NCBI GenBank assembly: GCA_028281005.1
Contig: JANQKS010000052.1
Span: forward strand, 1-64,000
Source of the DNA: Pseudomonadales bacterium
GTDB taxonomy: Bacteria; Pseudomonadota; Gammaproteobacteria; Pseudomonadales; Azotimanducaceae
Direction of reading: 5' to 3'
Length of the DNA: 64,000 nucleotides
Program-made: the position numbers and the translations under genes
In this document: piece after piece, positions 16,337-24,515 of the stretch
How the letters are laid out: every line of letters begins with the position of its first letter
Numbering within the stretch: the stretch's first letter is position 1
Notes under the pieces: model-generated
Told to the model about the DNA's origin: nothing
Database searches by the model: none
Seen by the model: only the letters and a program-made list of their open reading frames with translations

Positions 16337-17290
16337 GTGAAGTACGACAATATACTGCAAACCATCGGCAATACCCCGGTTGTTAAGATTCAGCGCAGTG
16401 CGCCCGACCACGTCGACATGTATGTCAAGGTGGAAGCATTTAACCCACTGGCATCGGTCAAAGACCGGTTGGCTTACGCCATTATCAAAGATGCTCGCGA
16501 CAGCGGTGCGCTCAAGCCAGGTCAGACGGTTATCGAAGCGACCTCAGGCAACACCGGTATTGCCTTGGCCATGGTTTGCGCGGTCATGGGCCACCCGTTT
16601 GTCGCCACCATGGTGGAAACTTTCTCCGTGGAGCGGCGCAAAATCATGCGCGCATTAGGTGCCAAAGTTATCCTGACTCCTGCCGCGGAACGCGGCTCAG
16701 GCATGGTGCGAAGGGCAGCCGAATTGGCTGAGCAACACGGTTGGTTCCTGGCACGCCAATTTGAAAACCCTGCTAACCCCGCTTATCACGCCAGCACCAC
16801 CGGCCCAGAGATTCTGCAAGACTTTGCCGGTGAGCGACTAGATTACTGGGTCACCGGTTGGGGCACCGGTGGTACGCTGAGCGGTGCGGGTAAAGTACTC
16901 AAAACCGCTCGGCCAGAACTGCAGGTGGTGGCCACCGAACCGGAACAAGCGGCTTTGCTGTCGGGAGCTGAGTGGTCGCCGCACAAGATTCAAGGGTGGA
17001 CACCGGACTTTATTCCTGACGTGTTGGATCGTGACGTGGCTGATCAGGTGGTACCGGTCAGCGACGATGACGCCATGGCCAACGCGCTTAAGTTAGCCTC
17101 CCAAGAAGGTATTTTTGTGGGGATTTCCGGCGGCGCTACGTTTACTGCCGCCCTTGCGGTCGCTGAGGAGGCAGAAGCCGGCAGCGTCATTCTTGCCATG
17201 CTGCCCGACACCGCGGAGCGTTACTTGTCGACCCCGCTGTTCGAGAACATCCGCGAAGAATCCGACGACGATTGGTTGGAATCTTTGTAG
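16337..17290 (+). CDS. cysK: Cysteine synthase (O-acetylserine sulfhydrylase)
   Basis: The protein has 317 residues from a GTG with AGGAGG 8 bases upstream. It is a PLP enzyme making cysteine from O-acetylserine and sulfide. The Schiff-base lysine is K42 in LASVKDR, the substrate loop is EATSGNTGIA (68-77), GTGGTL binds the PLP phosphate, and PHKIQGW is typical of CysK. CysK/CysM are hard to separate by eye; the GTGGTL and PHKIQG motifs favour CysK. The tail is acidic (EESDDDW). A hairpin with a T-run follows. Confidence 0.88.
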   Translation: MKYDNILQTIGNTPVVKIQRSAPDHVDMYVKVEAFNPLASVKDRLAYAIIKDARDSGALKPGQTVIEATSGNTGIALAMVCAVMGHPFVATMVETFSVERRKIMRALGAKVILTPAAERGSGMVRRAAELAEQHGWFLARQFENPANPAYHASTTGPEILQDFAGERLDYWVTGWGTGGTLSGAGKVLKTARPELQVVATEPEQAALLSGAEWSPHKIQGWTPDFIPDVLDRDVADQVVPVSDDDAMANALKLASQEGIFVGISGGATFTAALAVAEEAEAGSVILAMLPDTAERYLSTPLFENIREESDDDWLESL

Positions 17291-17293
17291 GTT

Positions 17294-17329
17294 CCGCCGT
17301 GTAATCACGCACAGTTGGCGGCCTTTTTT
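17294..17329 (+). terminator. Possible intrinsic terminator after cysK
   Basis: CCGCC (17294-17298) pairs with GGCGG (17317-17321), and the loop contains a small CGTG/CACG hairpin. A CC then a run of six T residues follows. The stem is short, so this is only a moderate candidate. Confidence 0.45.
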
Positions 17330-17391
17330 GGCCTGGATTAATCCCTAAAGGCTGACAGCCTAACCATGCGCTTCGGTGGATACTGCAGCGC

Positions 17392-17826
17392 ATGCGTTGG
17401 GTGAACTACGGAATTATCTGGCTGGCTGCTGCCCACAGCGGGCTCGGCCACGCGGCCATCTTTGAGTGTGTAGATGCAGCAGGGCATCACACCTACACCG
17501 ACCGGCCGTGCCCTGGACAACAACCTTAAATCCCTCCAGCTTCGCCTTGGCTGTCATTTGCGCCGATTGCTGAGGCAGATCAAAAGCGTTTGCAGCAAGC
17601 CCAGCAACGCGACGTTAAACGGCGCGAAGCCGAGCGTCGCGCACGTGCCGCACGCCACCAATCACAACAGGCTCAGTTGGCCGCAAGCCAAGTGCAATGT
17701 GCCGCAGCCAAAACAGGCTTGCAGAAGCTAAAAGCGTTACGGCGCAAAGGTTATAGCCTGCAATCACAACGCCGCTTAGATGCTGAGGAAAGTGCCCTTA
17801 AGCGCAGCAAAAGGCAGTACTGCTAA
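17392..17826 (+). pseudogene. DUF4124-family exported protein with in-frame stop
   Basis: From ATG 17392 the frame encodes a signal peptide (GIIWLAAAHSGLGHA) and a DUF4124 motif (AAIFECVDAAGHHTYTDRPC). A TAA then falls at codon 46 (17527-17529). The same frame continues without another stop for about 99 codons, giving a Pro-rich link and a long basic/Gln-rich helix (KRREAERRARAARHQSQQAQ), the normal organisation of DUF4124 proteins. A single C-to-T change (CAA to TAA) would produce this. Either the gene is newly inactivated or the stop is a sequencing error. Confidence 0.65.
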
Positions 17827-17864
17827 AAAACCTGGAGCCGTCAGTGCTATCTTCATGGCTTAGA

Positions 17865-18842
17865 TCAAGCTGCATTCGCTTGCACCCTAGCAAGCAACTC
17901 TGCTGCGCTCAGCCGACCGGGACCTTCACCGTTGAGCACCAGCTCGCGCGCCAACGCCACACAGGCATCATTGGCGGGCGTGGGTACGCCGTGCATGCGA
18001 CCCAGCCAGCAGATCTCGCCGTTTAAATATTCTGTTTCGATGTCCCCGGTACCCCGCATCAAGCTTTGCCAGGAAGATCCAGCGGTACGCTCATACCCGG
18101 GTACGCTCGCCATGCGGTAAACACCCTCCTGCCTGGCCTGCACTTCGGCTTTACTGGCGCAATCGATACCCGCGGCGGCGTAACTGGCCAGAGCCTCTTG
18201 CCGCAGCAAACGCCGCACCTCGGCGGCATTTTCCACATCGTGTAATCCCGCCTGCAGAATGTTGTACAGGTTCATCAACAATTTGGCGTACTTCTGGCGC
18301 ATAACCGCCGCAGCGGGTCGCGCGCTGAACCCGGCTTGGCTGAGATCCGTCGTCAACTGTGTGACCGCGTCATCGACGCCGCCGGGAAAACAGCCACTGT
18401 CTAAAATACCGCTGCATCCTTGTGCGTAGGACACCACTTCGCCGGGCTTCAGATACAGCGCCGGTAGATTGACTACAGTGGCGTAGGTCCGTTGGAAGAA
18501 ACGCAGCGCCAAAGCTTCGTTGGCGACACCGTTTTGTACACAGCTCACGCGGATGTCAGGGCTCGCACAACGCGCCAAGTCTTCTAGCGCCCCCAAGGTG
18601 TGCTGCGACTTCATACACAGCAGCACAAAGGTATCCGCATCTAAGCTGACCTGCCGAGGGTGTTCAACCACTGGCATCTGCAGCTGACAATGTTCATCAG
18701 GCGCGATAAAGGTCATTCCCTGGGTTTGCATAACGCGGGCGTGTTCACCGCGCGCAATTAGCGTGACTTCTTGTCCGGCTTGAAACAAGCGTGCGCCGAT
18801 CACGCCACCTACGCCGCCGGCACCGTACACTATGTAGCGCAC
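17865..18842 (-). CDS. 2-dehydropantoate 2-reductase family protein
   Basis: The 325-residue protein begins with the Rossmann motif YGAGGVGGVIGARL, followed by the ketopantoate reductase pattern CVQNGVANE and the C-terminal helical domain with the catalytic lysine region VMRQKYAKLLMNLYNIL. PanE reduces ketopantoate with NADPH in pantothenate synthesis. No other pantothenate gene lies nearby, and paralogues acting on other 2-ketoacids are common, so no symbol is given. It lies 74 bases downstream of the flavoprotein gene on the same strand. Confidence 0.82.
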   Translation of the reverse strand: MRYIVYGAGGVGGVIGARLFQAGQEVTLIARGEHARVMQTQGMTFIAPDEHCQLQMPVVEHPRQVSLDADTFVLLCMKSQHTLGALEDLARCASPDIRVSCVQNGVANEALALRFFQRTYATVVNLPALYLKPGEVVSYAQGCSGILDSGCFPGGVDDAVTQLTTDLSQAGFSARPAAAVMRQKYAKLLMNLYNILQAGLHDVENAAEVRRLLRQEALASYAAAGIDCASKAEVQARQEGVYRMASVPGYERTAGSSWQSLMRGTGDIETEYLNGEICWLGRMHGVPTPANDACVALARELVLNGEGPGRLSAAELLARVQANAA

Positions 18843-18916
18843 TGTTGAGCTCCTTTAAATCGAGTTTTAAATCGAGGTATTTGTTTCTACTTCCAACTGC
18901 TATTTAAGGCGGGGTG

Positions 18917-20062
18917 TTATCGCAACAGCAGAGGGTAGTCCAATTCCACATCCCAATGCACCTGTGCAACGCTGCCGTAGCGAGATTCGTTGGCAAACCC
19001 GTGTTGGCGCAACGTTTCCATGTCTCTGACTATTTTTTCCAGCGGATTTGCCTTATCAAACGTACTGGAGCCGGCTGCGTCGGCAACATGGCGCACCACT
19101 GAACTGCTGGCTTGCATGGCATGCGTACCCGCCAGATACAGATCTGCACGCGCGCGTGCGTCGAACGATACACCTGCTTGAGCTTGCTCCCAGGCCGCTT
19201 GCAGCGCATCCAGGAAATATCCCCGAGCGGCCCGATACTGCGCCAATCCGCGCCCGTAGTGGACCTGGGCCAAGGAGCGGTGTGCCAGCTTTTTGTCCGT
19301 CGCATACGGAACCTTGTTGCGCGCCAGGTCTTCGAGTTCAGTCAGCGCCTGTTGGGCCAAACTTAATGCGGCCGGCACATAGGTAGCGAATACGACCCGG
19401 GAAGGGCACTGGTACAACGTGCCTTGATAGCTGGGGTTAGGTTCGCTGGCTGGGGGACCCGCCAACTCACCGGGTACAAATACATCAGGCACACTAACGT
19501 CGTTACTGCCGGTGGCGCGCATCCCCAAGGTATTCCAGTTGTCTTCGATCACACAGTCTGCTGCCGGGACCGCAACGGTAAACAACTCACCATCCACCTG
19601 CATCGGCGACATGATGAATTGCGCATGATGACAGCCGCTGACAAAACTATTGCGTCCGCTCACGATAAAGCCATCTCGTTGGCGCCGGCCTTGCAGCGGT
19701 GTGTGACCGCTGGCCGCCACTAAGGTGTCCGGGTTTGTCCCCCACAAGGCTTGCACCATCGCAGCCGGCCAGTTGGCCGACATGATGCGCGCGGCGTTAT
19801 ACACCATCACAAACCAGGCCGCGGAGGCATCACCATGAGCCAACTGCTCGGTCACGCGGGCGCAGGTGACCGGGTCAATTTCATATCCGCCTAAGTCTGC
19901 CGGTAGATACAAGCGCGGCACGCCTGCCGCCACTAGGGCGCTCACCACCTCGTCGTGTAAGCGGCCGTGTTGCTCACCCCAGCTGGCGTGCTGTTTGGCC
20001 ACCTCAGCGGCGGCGGCAGCTCGCTCAAGTAGTGTTGCGGCGTGTTCTGTGTGTTGATTCAT
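18917..20062 (-). CDS. Acyl-CoA dehydrogenase-fold flavoprotein (DszC/HpaB-type monooxygenase-like)
   Basis: The protein has 381 residues from ATG 20062; an alternative ATG at 20077 adds five residues, and neither has a strong ribosome binding site. It has the acyl-CoA dehydrogenase three-domain layout: an N-terminal helical domain, a beta domain with NTLGMRATGSNDVSV, and C-terminal helices. The glutamate base of true dehydrogenases is not evident, and SFVSGCHHAQF resembles flavin-dependent monooxygenases of the DszC/HsaA group. It probably uses reduced flavin to oxidise a ring or thioether compound, but the substrate is unknown. Confidence 0.78.
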   Translation of the reverse strand: MNQHTEHAATLLERAAAAAEVAKQHASWGEQHGRLHDEVVSALVAAGVPRLYLPADLGGYEIDPVTCARVTEQLAHGDASAAWFVMVYNAARIMSANWPAAMVQALWGTNPDTLVAASGHTPLQGRRQRDGFIVSGRNSFVSGCHHAQFIMSPMQVDGELFTVAVPAADCVIEDNWNTLGMRATGSNDVSVPDVFVPGELAGPPASEPNPSYQGTLYQCPSRVVFATYVPAALSLAQQALTELEDLARNKVPYATDKKLAHRSLAQVHYGRGLAQYRAARGYFLDALQAAWEQAQAGVSFDARARADLYLAGTHAMQASSSVVRHVADAAGSSTFDKANPLEKIVRDMETLRQHGFANESRYGSVAQVHWDVELDYPLLLR

Positions 20063-20206
20063 GGTTTTTGTTTTCATCCGCTTTGGTGACCGCCTTTTCA
20101 CACAGCCTGGACCCGCAGCGCAAATCGCCAAGTGGGCGCAAGCGCACAATATTAAGCCAGCTTCTCCACTATATTTACGCAAGAGTTTTGCACTCAAGGA
20201 CCAAGG

Positions 20207-20602
20207 ATGCCCTGCGGCTATCATTTGAATCTGGACGATGGCCTGATCACTGTCAGCGGCACCGAAGCCAGGAATTTCAACGAGCTACTGTCAATTGGCC
20301 AAGACCTATTGGCTGATCCGCAATTTGATCCACATCTGCCGCACTTGGTTGACCTGCGCGGTATGCAAGTGCGTCAGGATGAACAATCTTCCGCATCCCT
20401 GCGGCATTTTACGGTGAATTCCTATCGACCACAGGTCCATTCTTCGGTTGCCGTGGTGGTGGATGACAGCATCACCCGGGATCTGCTGGCCTCGATTTAT
20501 CACCTCATCTGTACCCTAGAGCAGACCGAGCTGTTTGATCACTACGATCAAGCACTAAAGTGGCTGATGCGCCGGGAATTTGTGGCGAAGACCAGCCACT
20601 GA
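20207..20602 (+). CDS. STAS/SpoIIAA-like small protein
   Basis: The 131-residue cytoplasmic protein has a pattern of strands and helices (YHLNLDDGLITVSGTEARNF, LPHLVDLRGMQVRQDE, SSVAVVVDDSITRDLLASIY) like small STAS/SpoIIAA-type proteins, where VDLRG marks the central strand. The function of this group is not established. It is divergent from the flavoprotein gene, with about 145 bases between the starts. Confidence 0.55.
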   Translation: MPCGYHLNLDDGLITVSGTEARNFNELLSIGQDLLADPQFDPHLPHLVDLRGMQVRQDEQSSASLRHFTVNSYRPQVHSSVAVVVDDSITRDLLASIYHLICTLEQTELFDHYDQALKWLMRREFVAKTSH

Positions 20603-20647
20603 AAATAGCCGAGACCAACCCCGTGCGTTGACTACGAGCGCGCGAGC

Positions 20648-20845
20648 TTAGGACAAAATCATCAATCCGGCTGCCATCAGCGCTGCCGTACCCCAGAACA
20701 AGTAAGGCCCGGCATAGGCCACAAACCGCGACACCGCTTCGTTTGAATGCAGATGCTCGGACACATCTGCGGAAGGCGGGGCACCTGCCGGCACCTCGAC
20801 GTGACTCTCTTCATAACTGTCCACAATTGTCTCCCAAGCGGACAT
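20648..20845 (-). CDS. Small tail-anchored membrane protein
   Basis: The protein has 65 residues from the ATG at 20845. It has an acidic soluble N-terminus (SAWETIVDSYEESHVEV) and one hydrophobic C-terminal segment (GPYLFWGTAALMAAGLMILS), so it should sit in the inner membrane with the N-terminus in the cytoplasm. No family is recognised. Codon pattern and the clean membrane segment support a real gene; no strong ribosome binding site is seen. Confidence 0.5.
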   Translation of the reverse strand: MSAWETIVDSYEESHVEVPAGAPPSADVSEHLHSNEAVSRFVAYAGPYLFWGTAALMAAGLMILS

Positions 20846-21417
20846 GATTCTATGTGAGCCCACGCCTTGCGGCTTAAAGGTCAGTCCCTGTCACAACATT
20901 GGGTGTGGATTTTTGTGCTTTGGTTTTACACACACCCATGAACTCCATTAACGGCCGTTCTTCAACCGGTGTGCCACCCAGCGACGGCAGCAAACACCCT
21001 TCGAGTGTGAACCAACGCACATTTGTAAGGCAAATATCATGGCCTTAATAAATGTGTGGTGTTTGTAAACTGTTCTGTCGAGCAGACCGGTGCTTGCCAC
21101 GCTTTTCATCCCCAGACACGGCAAAGAAGTGACAAAGAATCGGCAAAGAAACAGCAAAAATGAAGATATTATGGATTGCGATACGCTAACGTCTTGAACT
21201 GGAAAGAGATTTCAAAAGGCAAGCAAAACATCCACCTTGAAGTGGTTTTTTTTCCAATAAATTTCTGTATATTTGCAAGCCTCACTAGCCGGAGCTGTAT
21301 GTCTATACAGTGTTATTCTCCTCGGCAGGGCGATTACACAACATACAGCCCGGCTAGTTGAGGCCAAACCCTTGTCCGTTGTCTCCCACTTGCTCTCCCA
21401 CCCAAGATAAGACGCTT
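20846..21417. other. Gene-free region between cysQ and small membrane protein gene
   Basis: There is no convincing coding sequence over 572 bases. The region is more AT-rich than its neighbours. It contains a weak hairpin with eight T residues (CCAC/GTGG at 21232-21245, T-run 21246-21253) and the large inverted repeat at 21279-21364. An unlisted small RNA would fit here, but nothing in the sequence proves one. Confidence 0.5.
21279..21364. repeat. Long inverted repeat with alternative inner hairpin
   Basis: The arms at 21279-21301 and 21342-21364 are each 23 bases and complementary over their full length except for one bulged base in each arm; they enclose 40 bases. The inner part of the left arm (CTGTAT, 21295-21300) can instead pair with ATACAG at 21305-21310 across a 4-base loop, so two structures exclude each other. 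The right arm ends GTTGAGGC. The function is unknown; no T-run follows on either strand. It lies 54 bases beyond the cysQ stop. Confidence 0.7.
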
Positions 21418-22242
21418 CTACTGCGGCGGTTGCACCGGTAATACCTGCCACCAATCAAACTCAGCATCAGCCACAGCGACAAATTCCGGGTTTAACATTG
21501 ACTCTTTGCTGTTGTAAGGCAACGGCTGTCGATCGAAACGGTATACCTCACCACCGGCAGCCCTTAGCACCGCGTGGGCGGCGGCAATGTCCCATTCGCT
21601 GGTAGGTCCGAGCCGTGGGTAACAGTCTGCTTCTCCGCACGCTAGGGCACACAGCTTTAGCGAACTGCCCACGGGCTGACGCCGCACACTCGGGAAACGG
21701 GTGGCCAATTCATCCAGATAAGACTCCAAACGTTCGCCGCCGTGGCTGCGGCTGGCAACCACCACCACTTCCGCCTGCTGCGCAGACATCTTACGCCCAC
21801 GAATCTCGCGCGCCTCACCTTGTTCGTGCAACCAAGCCTGGCCTTGTTGTGTATCGCCAATGAAAATGCGCGCTTGCACCGGCACTCCAACTATCCCCCA
21901 GACTGCCCGGCCGCCTTCAATCAGCGCAATGTTGACAGTAAATTCGCCGTTGCGGTTAACAAACTCTTTGGTGCCATCGAGCGGGTCTACCAGCCAATAA
22001 CGGGGCCAGTCACGACGCTCGCTGAAGGCCGGCAAGGCAGATTCCTCCGATACCACGGGGACGTCCGGGGTGGCGTCCAGCAGGCCTGCCACAATAATTT
22101 CGTGGGAGGCCAGATCTGCCTGGGTCAGCGGTGACGCATCGTCTTTGTCGGTGACTTCAATGTCTCCCTCGTATACCTCGAGAATGGCAGCAGCGGCGCG
22201 CTCTACGATGTTGATGAGCGCGTCTTGGGGTACCTCAAACAT
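21418..22242 (-). CDS. cysQ: 3'(2'),5'-bisphosphate nucleotidase CysQ
   Basis: The protein has 274 residues from an ATG with AGGA seven bases upstream. It is an inositol-monophosphatase-fold, Mg-dependent phosphatase that hydrolyses 3'-phosphoadenosine 5'-phosphate from sulfate assimilation. Metal-binding motifs are visible: SEES for the first site, WLVDPLDGTKEFVNRNGEFT, and TSEWDIAAAHAVL near the C-terminus. Length matches the family (~250-280). It is divergent from yrfG, as part of the cysQ-yrfG-hslR-hslO-pckA neighbourhood known from Pseudomonas. Confidence 0.92.
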   Translation of the reverse strand: MFEVPQDALINIVERAAAAILEVYEGDIEVTDKDDASPLTQADLASHEIIVAGLLDATPDVPVVSEESALPAFSERRDWPRYWLVDPLDGTKEFVNRNGEFTVNIALIEGGRAVWGIVGVPVQARIFIGDTQQGQAWLHEQGEAREIRGRKMSAQQAEVVVVASRSHGGERLESYLDELATRFPSVRRQPVGSSLKLCALACGEADCYPRLGPTSEWDIAAAHAVLRAAGGEVYRFDRQPLPYNSKESMLNPEFVAVADAEFDWWQVLPVQPPQ

Positions 22243-22328
22243 GGACTGTCCTACCTGGTGGCTAGCTGGTGTTTTTGCAGCGCGCGAGTGTAGCAGATCC
22301 ATGCCCATCGGCTGTTGGATGTAATACC

Positions 22329-23045
22329 ATGGGCCCCATGCAGTCATCACCCAATCAGGCCAGCATTCCGATCGACTGGGACCGCATCGACTGCGTGTTC
22401 CTTGATATGGACGGCACTCTGCTGGATTTAAACTACGACAATCACGTCTGGAATCAGTTGGTCCCCGAAGCTTACGCAGCGCGCCTCAATATCTCTTTTG
22501 CAGCGGCACAGCAGCGGTTGCTGACGCACATGCGCGAAATCCACGGCACCATCAATTTCTACAGCTTCGACTACTGGATAGATTTCACGGGTATCGACCT
22601 CATTAGCACCCACGAAGCCGCCACCCAACTGCTCGCCTACCGGCCAGGGGCCGAAGACTTCCTTAAATGGTTACGGGACTCTCGACATGCCGCGGTGATT
22701 GCCACCAATGCTCATCCTGATTCGATCCGCGTGAAAGACCAACACACAGCCATCAGTACCCAAGTGGATGACGTGGTCTCCAGCCAAAAGTACGCCGCGC
22801 CAAAAGAAGCCGACGTCTACTGGCAGCAACTGTTTCATGAACACCCTCACGATCCGGCACGCTGCCTGTTTATCGACGACAACGAACCGGTGCTGGACGC
22901 GGCCCGGCATTGCGGCATTGGCCACCTACTGGCAGTCGCTACACCCGACTCAAATCGTCCGCGCAGGGACAGTCTCAGTTATCCGAGTTTCGACCACTTC
23001 GCCGAAATCTGCCCCGCCATACAGACGGAGACGATGGGTGTCTGA
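22329..23045 (+). CDS. yrfG: HAD-family GMP/IMP nucleotidase YrfG
   Basis: The 238-residue HAD hydrolase has motif I FLDMDGTLLDLNYDNHVW, which is typical of YrfG, a conserved VIATNAHPDS (motif II) and CLFIDDNEPVLDAAR (motif IV). It dephosphorylates GMP and IMP in E. coli. ATG 22329 and ATG 22338 are both possible starts. Its 3' end overlaps the hslR start by eight bases (GTG within the last codons), indicating coupled translation in the heat-shock operon. Confidence 0.88.
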   Translation: MGPMQSSPNQASIPIDWDRIDCVFLDMDGTLLDLNYDNHVWNQLVPEAYAARLNISFAAAQQRLLTHMREIHGTINFYSFDYWIDFTGIDLISTHEAATQLLAYRPGAEDFLKWLRDSRHAAVIATNAHPDSIRVKDQHTAISTQVDDVVSSQKYAAPKEADVYWQQLFHEHPHDPARCLFIDDNEPVLDAARHCGIGHLLAVATPDSNRPRRDSLSYPSFDHFAEICPAIQTETMGV

Positions 23046-23460
23046 ACCGCACACAGGCGAGAGTTTACAAGGTGTTCGCATCGACCGTTGGTTATGGGCT
23101 GCACGCTTTTTCAAAACCCGCAGCCTCGCCAAACACGCGGTAGAGGGTGGCAAAGTGCACTTGCAAGGACAACGCGCCAAACCCGCCAAAGAAGTACGCG
23201 TTGGCCAAGAGTTGAGCATTCGCCGCGGCGAGACAGTGATGACGGTGGTAATCACTCAGCTGTCTGCACAGCGCGGCCCAGCCAAAGTGGCCCAGCTGTT
23301 GTATGAAGAAACCGCCACCAGCATCGAGCAACGCCAGGCGATATCCGCGCGGCGACGCATGGAACGTGCAGGTCTGCGGGTGCCAAGCGGCAAACCCTCC
23401 AAGAAAGAGCGACGTGACCTACGCCGCTTAAAAACCCTGGACCCAGCGGAGGAGCAGTGA
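23038..23460 (+). CDS. hslR: Hsp15, ribosome-associated heat shock protein HslR
   Basis: The protein has 140 residues from GTG 23038, preceded by GGAG. It has an S4 RNA-binding domain (VRIDRWLWAARFFKTRSLAK, then GGKVHLQGQRAKPAKEV) and a strongly basic C-terminal extension (KPSKKERRDLRRLK). Hsp15 rescues free 50S subunits carrying nascent chains after heat stress. It overlaps yrfG upstream and hslO downstream (GTGA, four bases). Confidence 0.92.
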   Translation: MSEPHTGESLQGVRIDRWLWAARFFKTRSLAKHAVEGGKVHLQGQRAKPAKEVRVGQELSIRRGETVMTVVITQLSAQRGPAKVAQLLYEETATSIEQRQAISARRRMERAGLRVPSGKPSKKERRDLRRLKTLDPAEEQ

Positions 23461-24404
23461 GCGCCACACCATCCGTGCCAAGCATCGGCGGCGGTTATGC
23501 TGACTGCCTGCACCGTTTTACGTTCGAAGACGTACCGGTGCGTGGCCAATGGGTGCGTCTGCGGGACAGCGTGGCCGCCGCGGAGGCGGCCAAACAGTAC
23601 CCTGCGCCGGTTAAAAGTCTGCTGAATCAGATGTTTGCCGCGGTCGCCATGTTTGCCGACAACCTCAAATTCGAGGGCGCGGTGGCGCTACAATCCAAAG
23701 GGGACGGCGCCTTGATACGCTCCTTAGCCGAGTGCAGGGAACAGCAGTATCTACGCGGCATTGCCCATCTTGACCCGGATTTGCCGCTGCCTCAGGCACC
23801 AGACAATCTGGCTGCCTGGCTCAACAATGGTCAACTGGCGTTGTCTCTGATTCCTCCGGCTGATAGCCAACAAGTACCTTACCAGGGGCTGGTGCCCCTG
23901 CAGGGTGCCACGCTCAGTGAAAACTTAGAGACCTATCTTCTGAATTCTGAACAATTGCCTTCGCGCATGTATCTGGCGGAGGCGCAGGACAGTGTCACCG
24001 GTCTTCTGCTGCAGCGCTTACCCAGTGCGGATTTGGCATCCGAGGTCACTCTGGCAGCCGAAGAAGAAGCGTGGCACAGCATTGTGACCTTAGCCGACAC
24101 CGTCACCGCCGAGGAATTGGCCAACTTACCGCCCCAGACCATGCTACGCCGACTGTTCGCCGAATACCCATGCCGCTTGTTCCCGGCACGAGAGTTGTCC
24201 TTCAAATGCAGCTGCTCGCGGGCAAAAAGTGACCGCACCCTGCGGGTGTTGGAACCTGATGATTTGCGATCCCTGCTGGACGAACTCGGCAACATAGAAG
24301 TGGATTGCGAGTTCTGCGGCGCACGCTACAGCTACGACGCCGTGGACGTAGGCCATCTATTGGGTGGACAACCCAGCCGGCCCGACGACAGCACCGTCCA
24401 TTGA
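23457..24404 (+). CDS. hslO: Redox-regulated chaperone Hsp33
   Basis: The protein has 315 residues from a GTG overlapping the hslR stop. The C-terminal zinc switch is present: C251 and C253 (KCSCS) and C284 and C287 (CEFC), which release zinc and form disulfides under oxidative stress to activate the holdase. The N-terminal core begins HRFTFEDVPVRGQWVRL, typical of Hsp33. Cytoplasmic. It is translated in series with yrfG and hslR. Confidence 0.95.
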   Translation: MSATPSVPSIGGGYADCLHRFTFEDVPVRGQWVRLRDSVAAAEAAKQYPAPVKSLLNQMFAAVAMFADNLKFEGAVALQSKGDGALIRSLAECREQQYLRGIAHLDPDLPLPQAPDNLAAWLNNGQLALSLIPPADSQQVPYQGLVPLQGATLSENLETYLLNSEQLPSRMYLAEAQDSVTGLLLQRLPSADLASEVTLAAEEEAWHSIVTLADTVTAEELANLPPQTMLRRLFAEYPCRLFPARELSFKCSCSRAKSDRTLRVLEPDDLRSLLDELGNIEVDCEFCGARYSYDAVDVGHLLGGQPSRPDDSTVH

Positions 24405-24515
24405 CCAGCGCAAGAGCAACACCGCAAGAGCACTTCCGGGCCAACACAAATAATTACATCGCTTCAGTCAGGTCTGGCATAATTCGCGACCCGCTTTATA
24501 GAAACGAATAACAAC

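Noticed and set aside
17865-18842. Naming the ketopantoate reductase-like gene panE
   Set aside because: No pantothenate genes are near and paralogues with other substrates are common.
21279-21364. Integron attC site
   Set aside because: The left core lacks one A of the consensus and the right core has an extra base; there is no integrase or cassette array. Kept only as a hypothesis.
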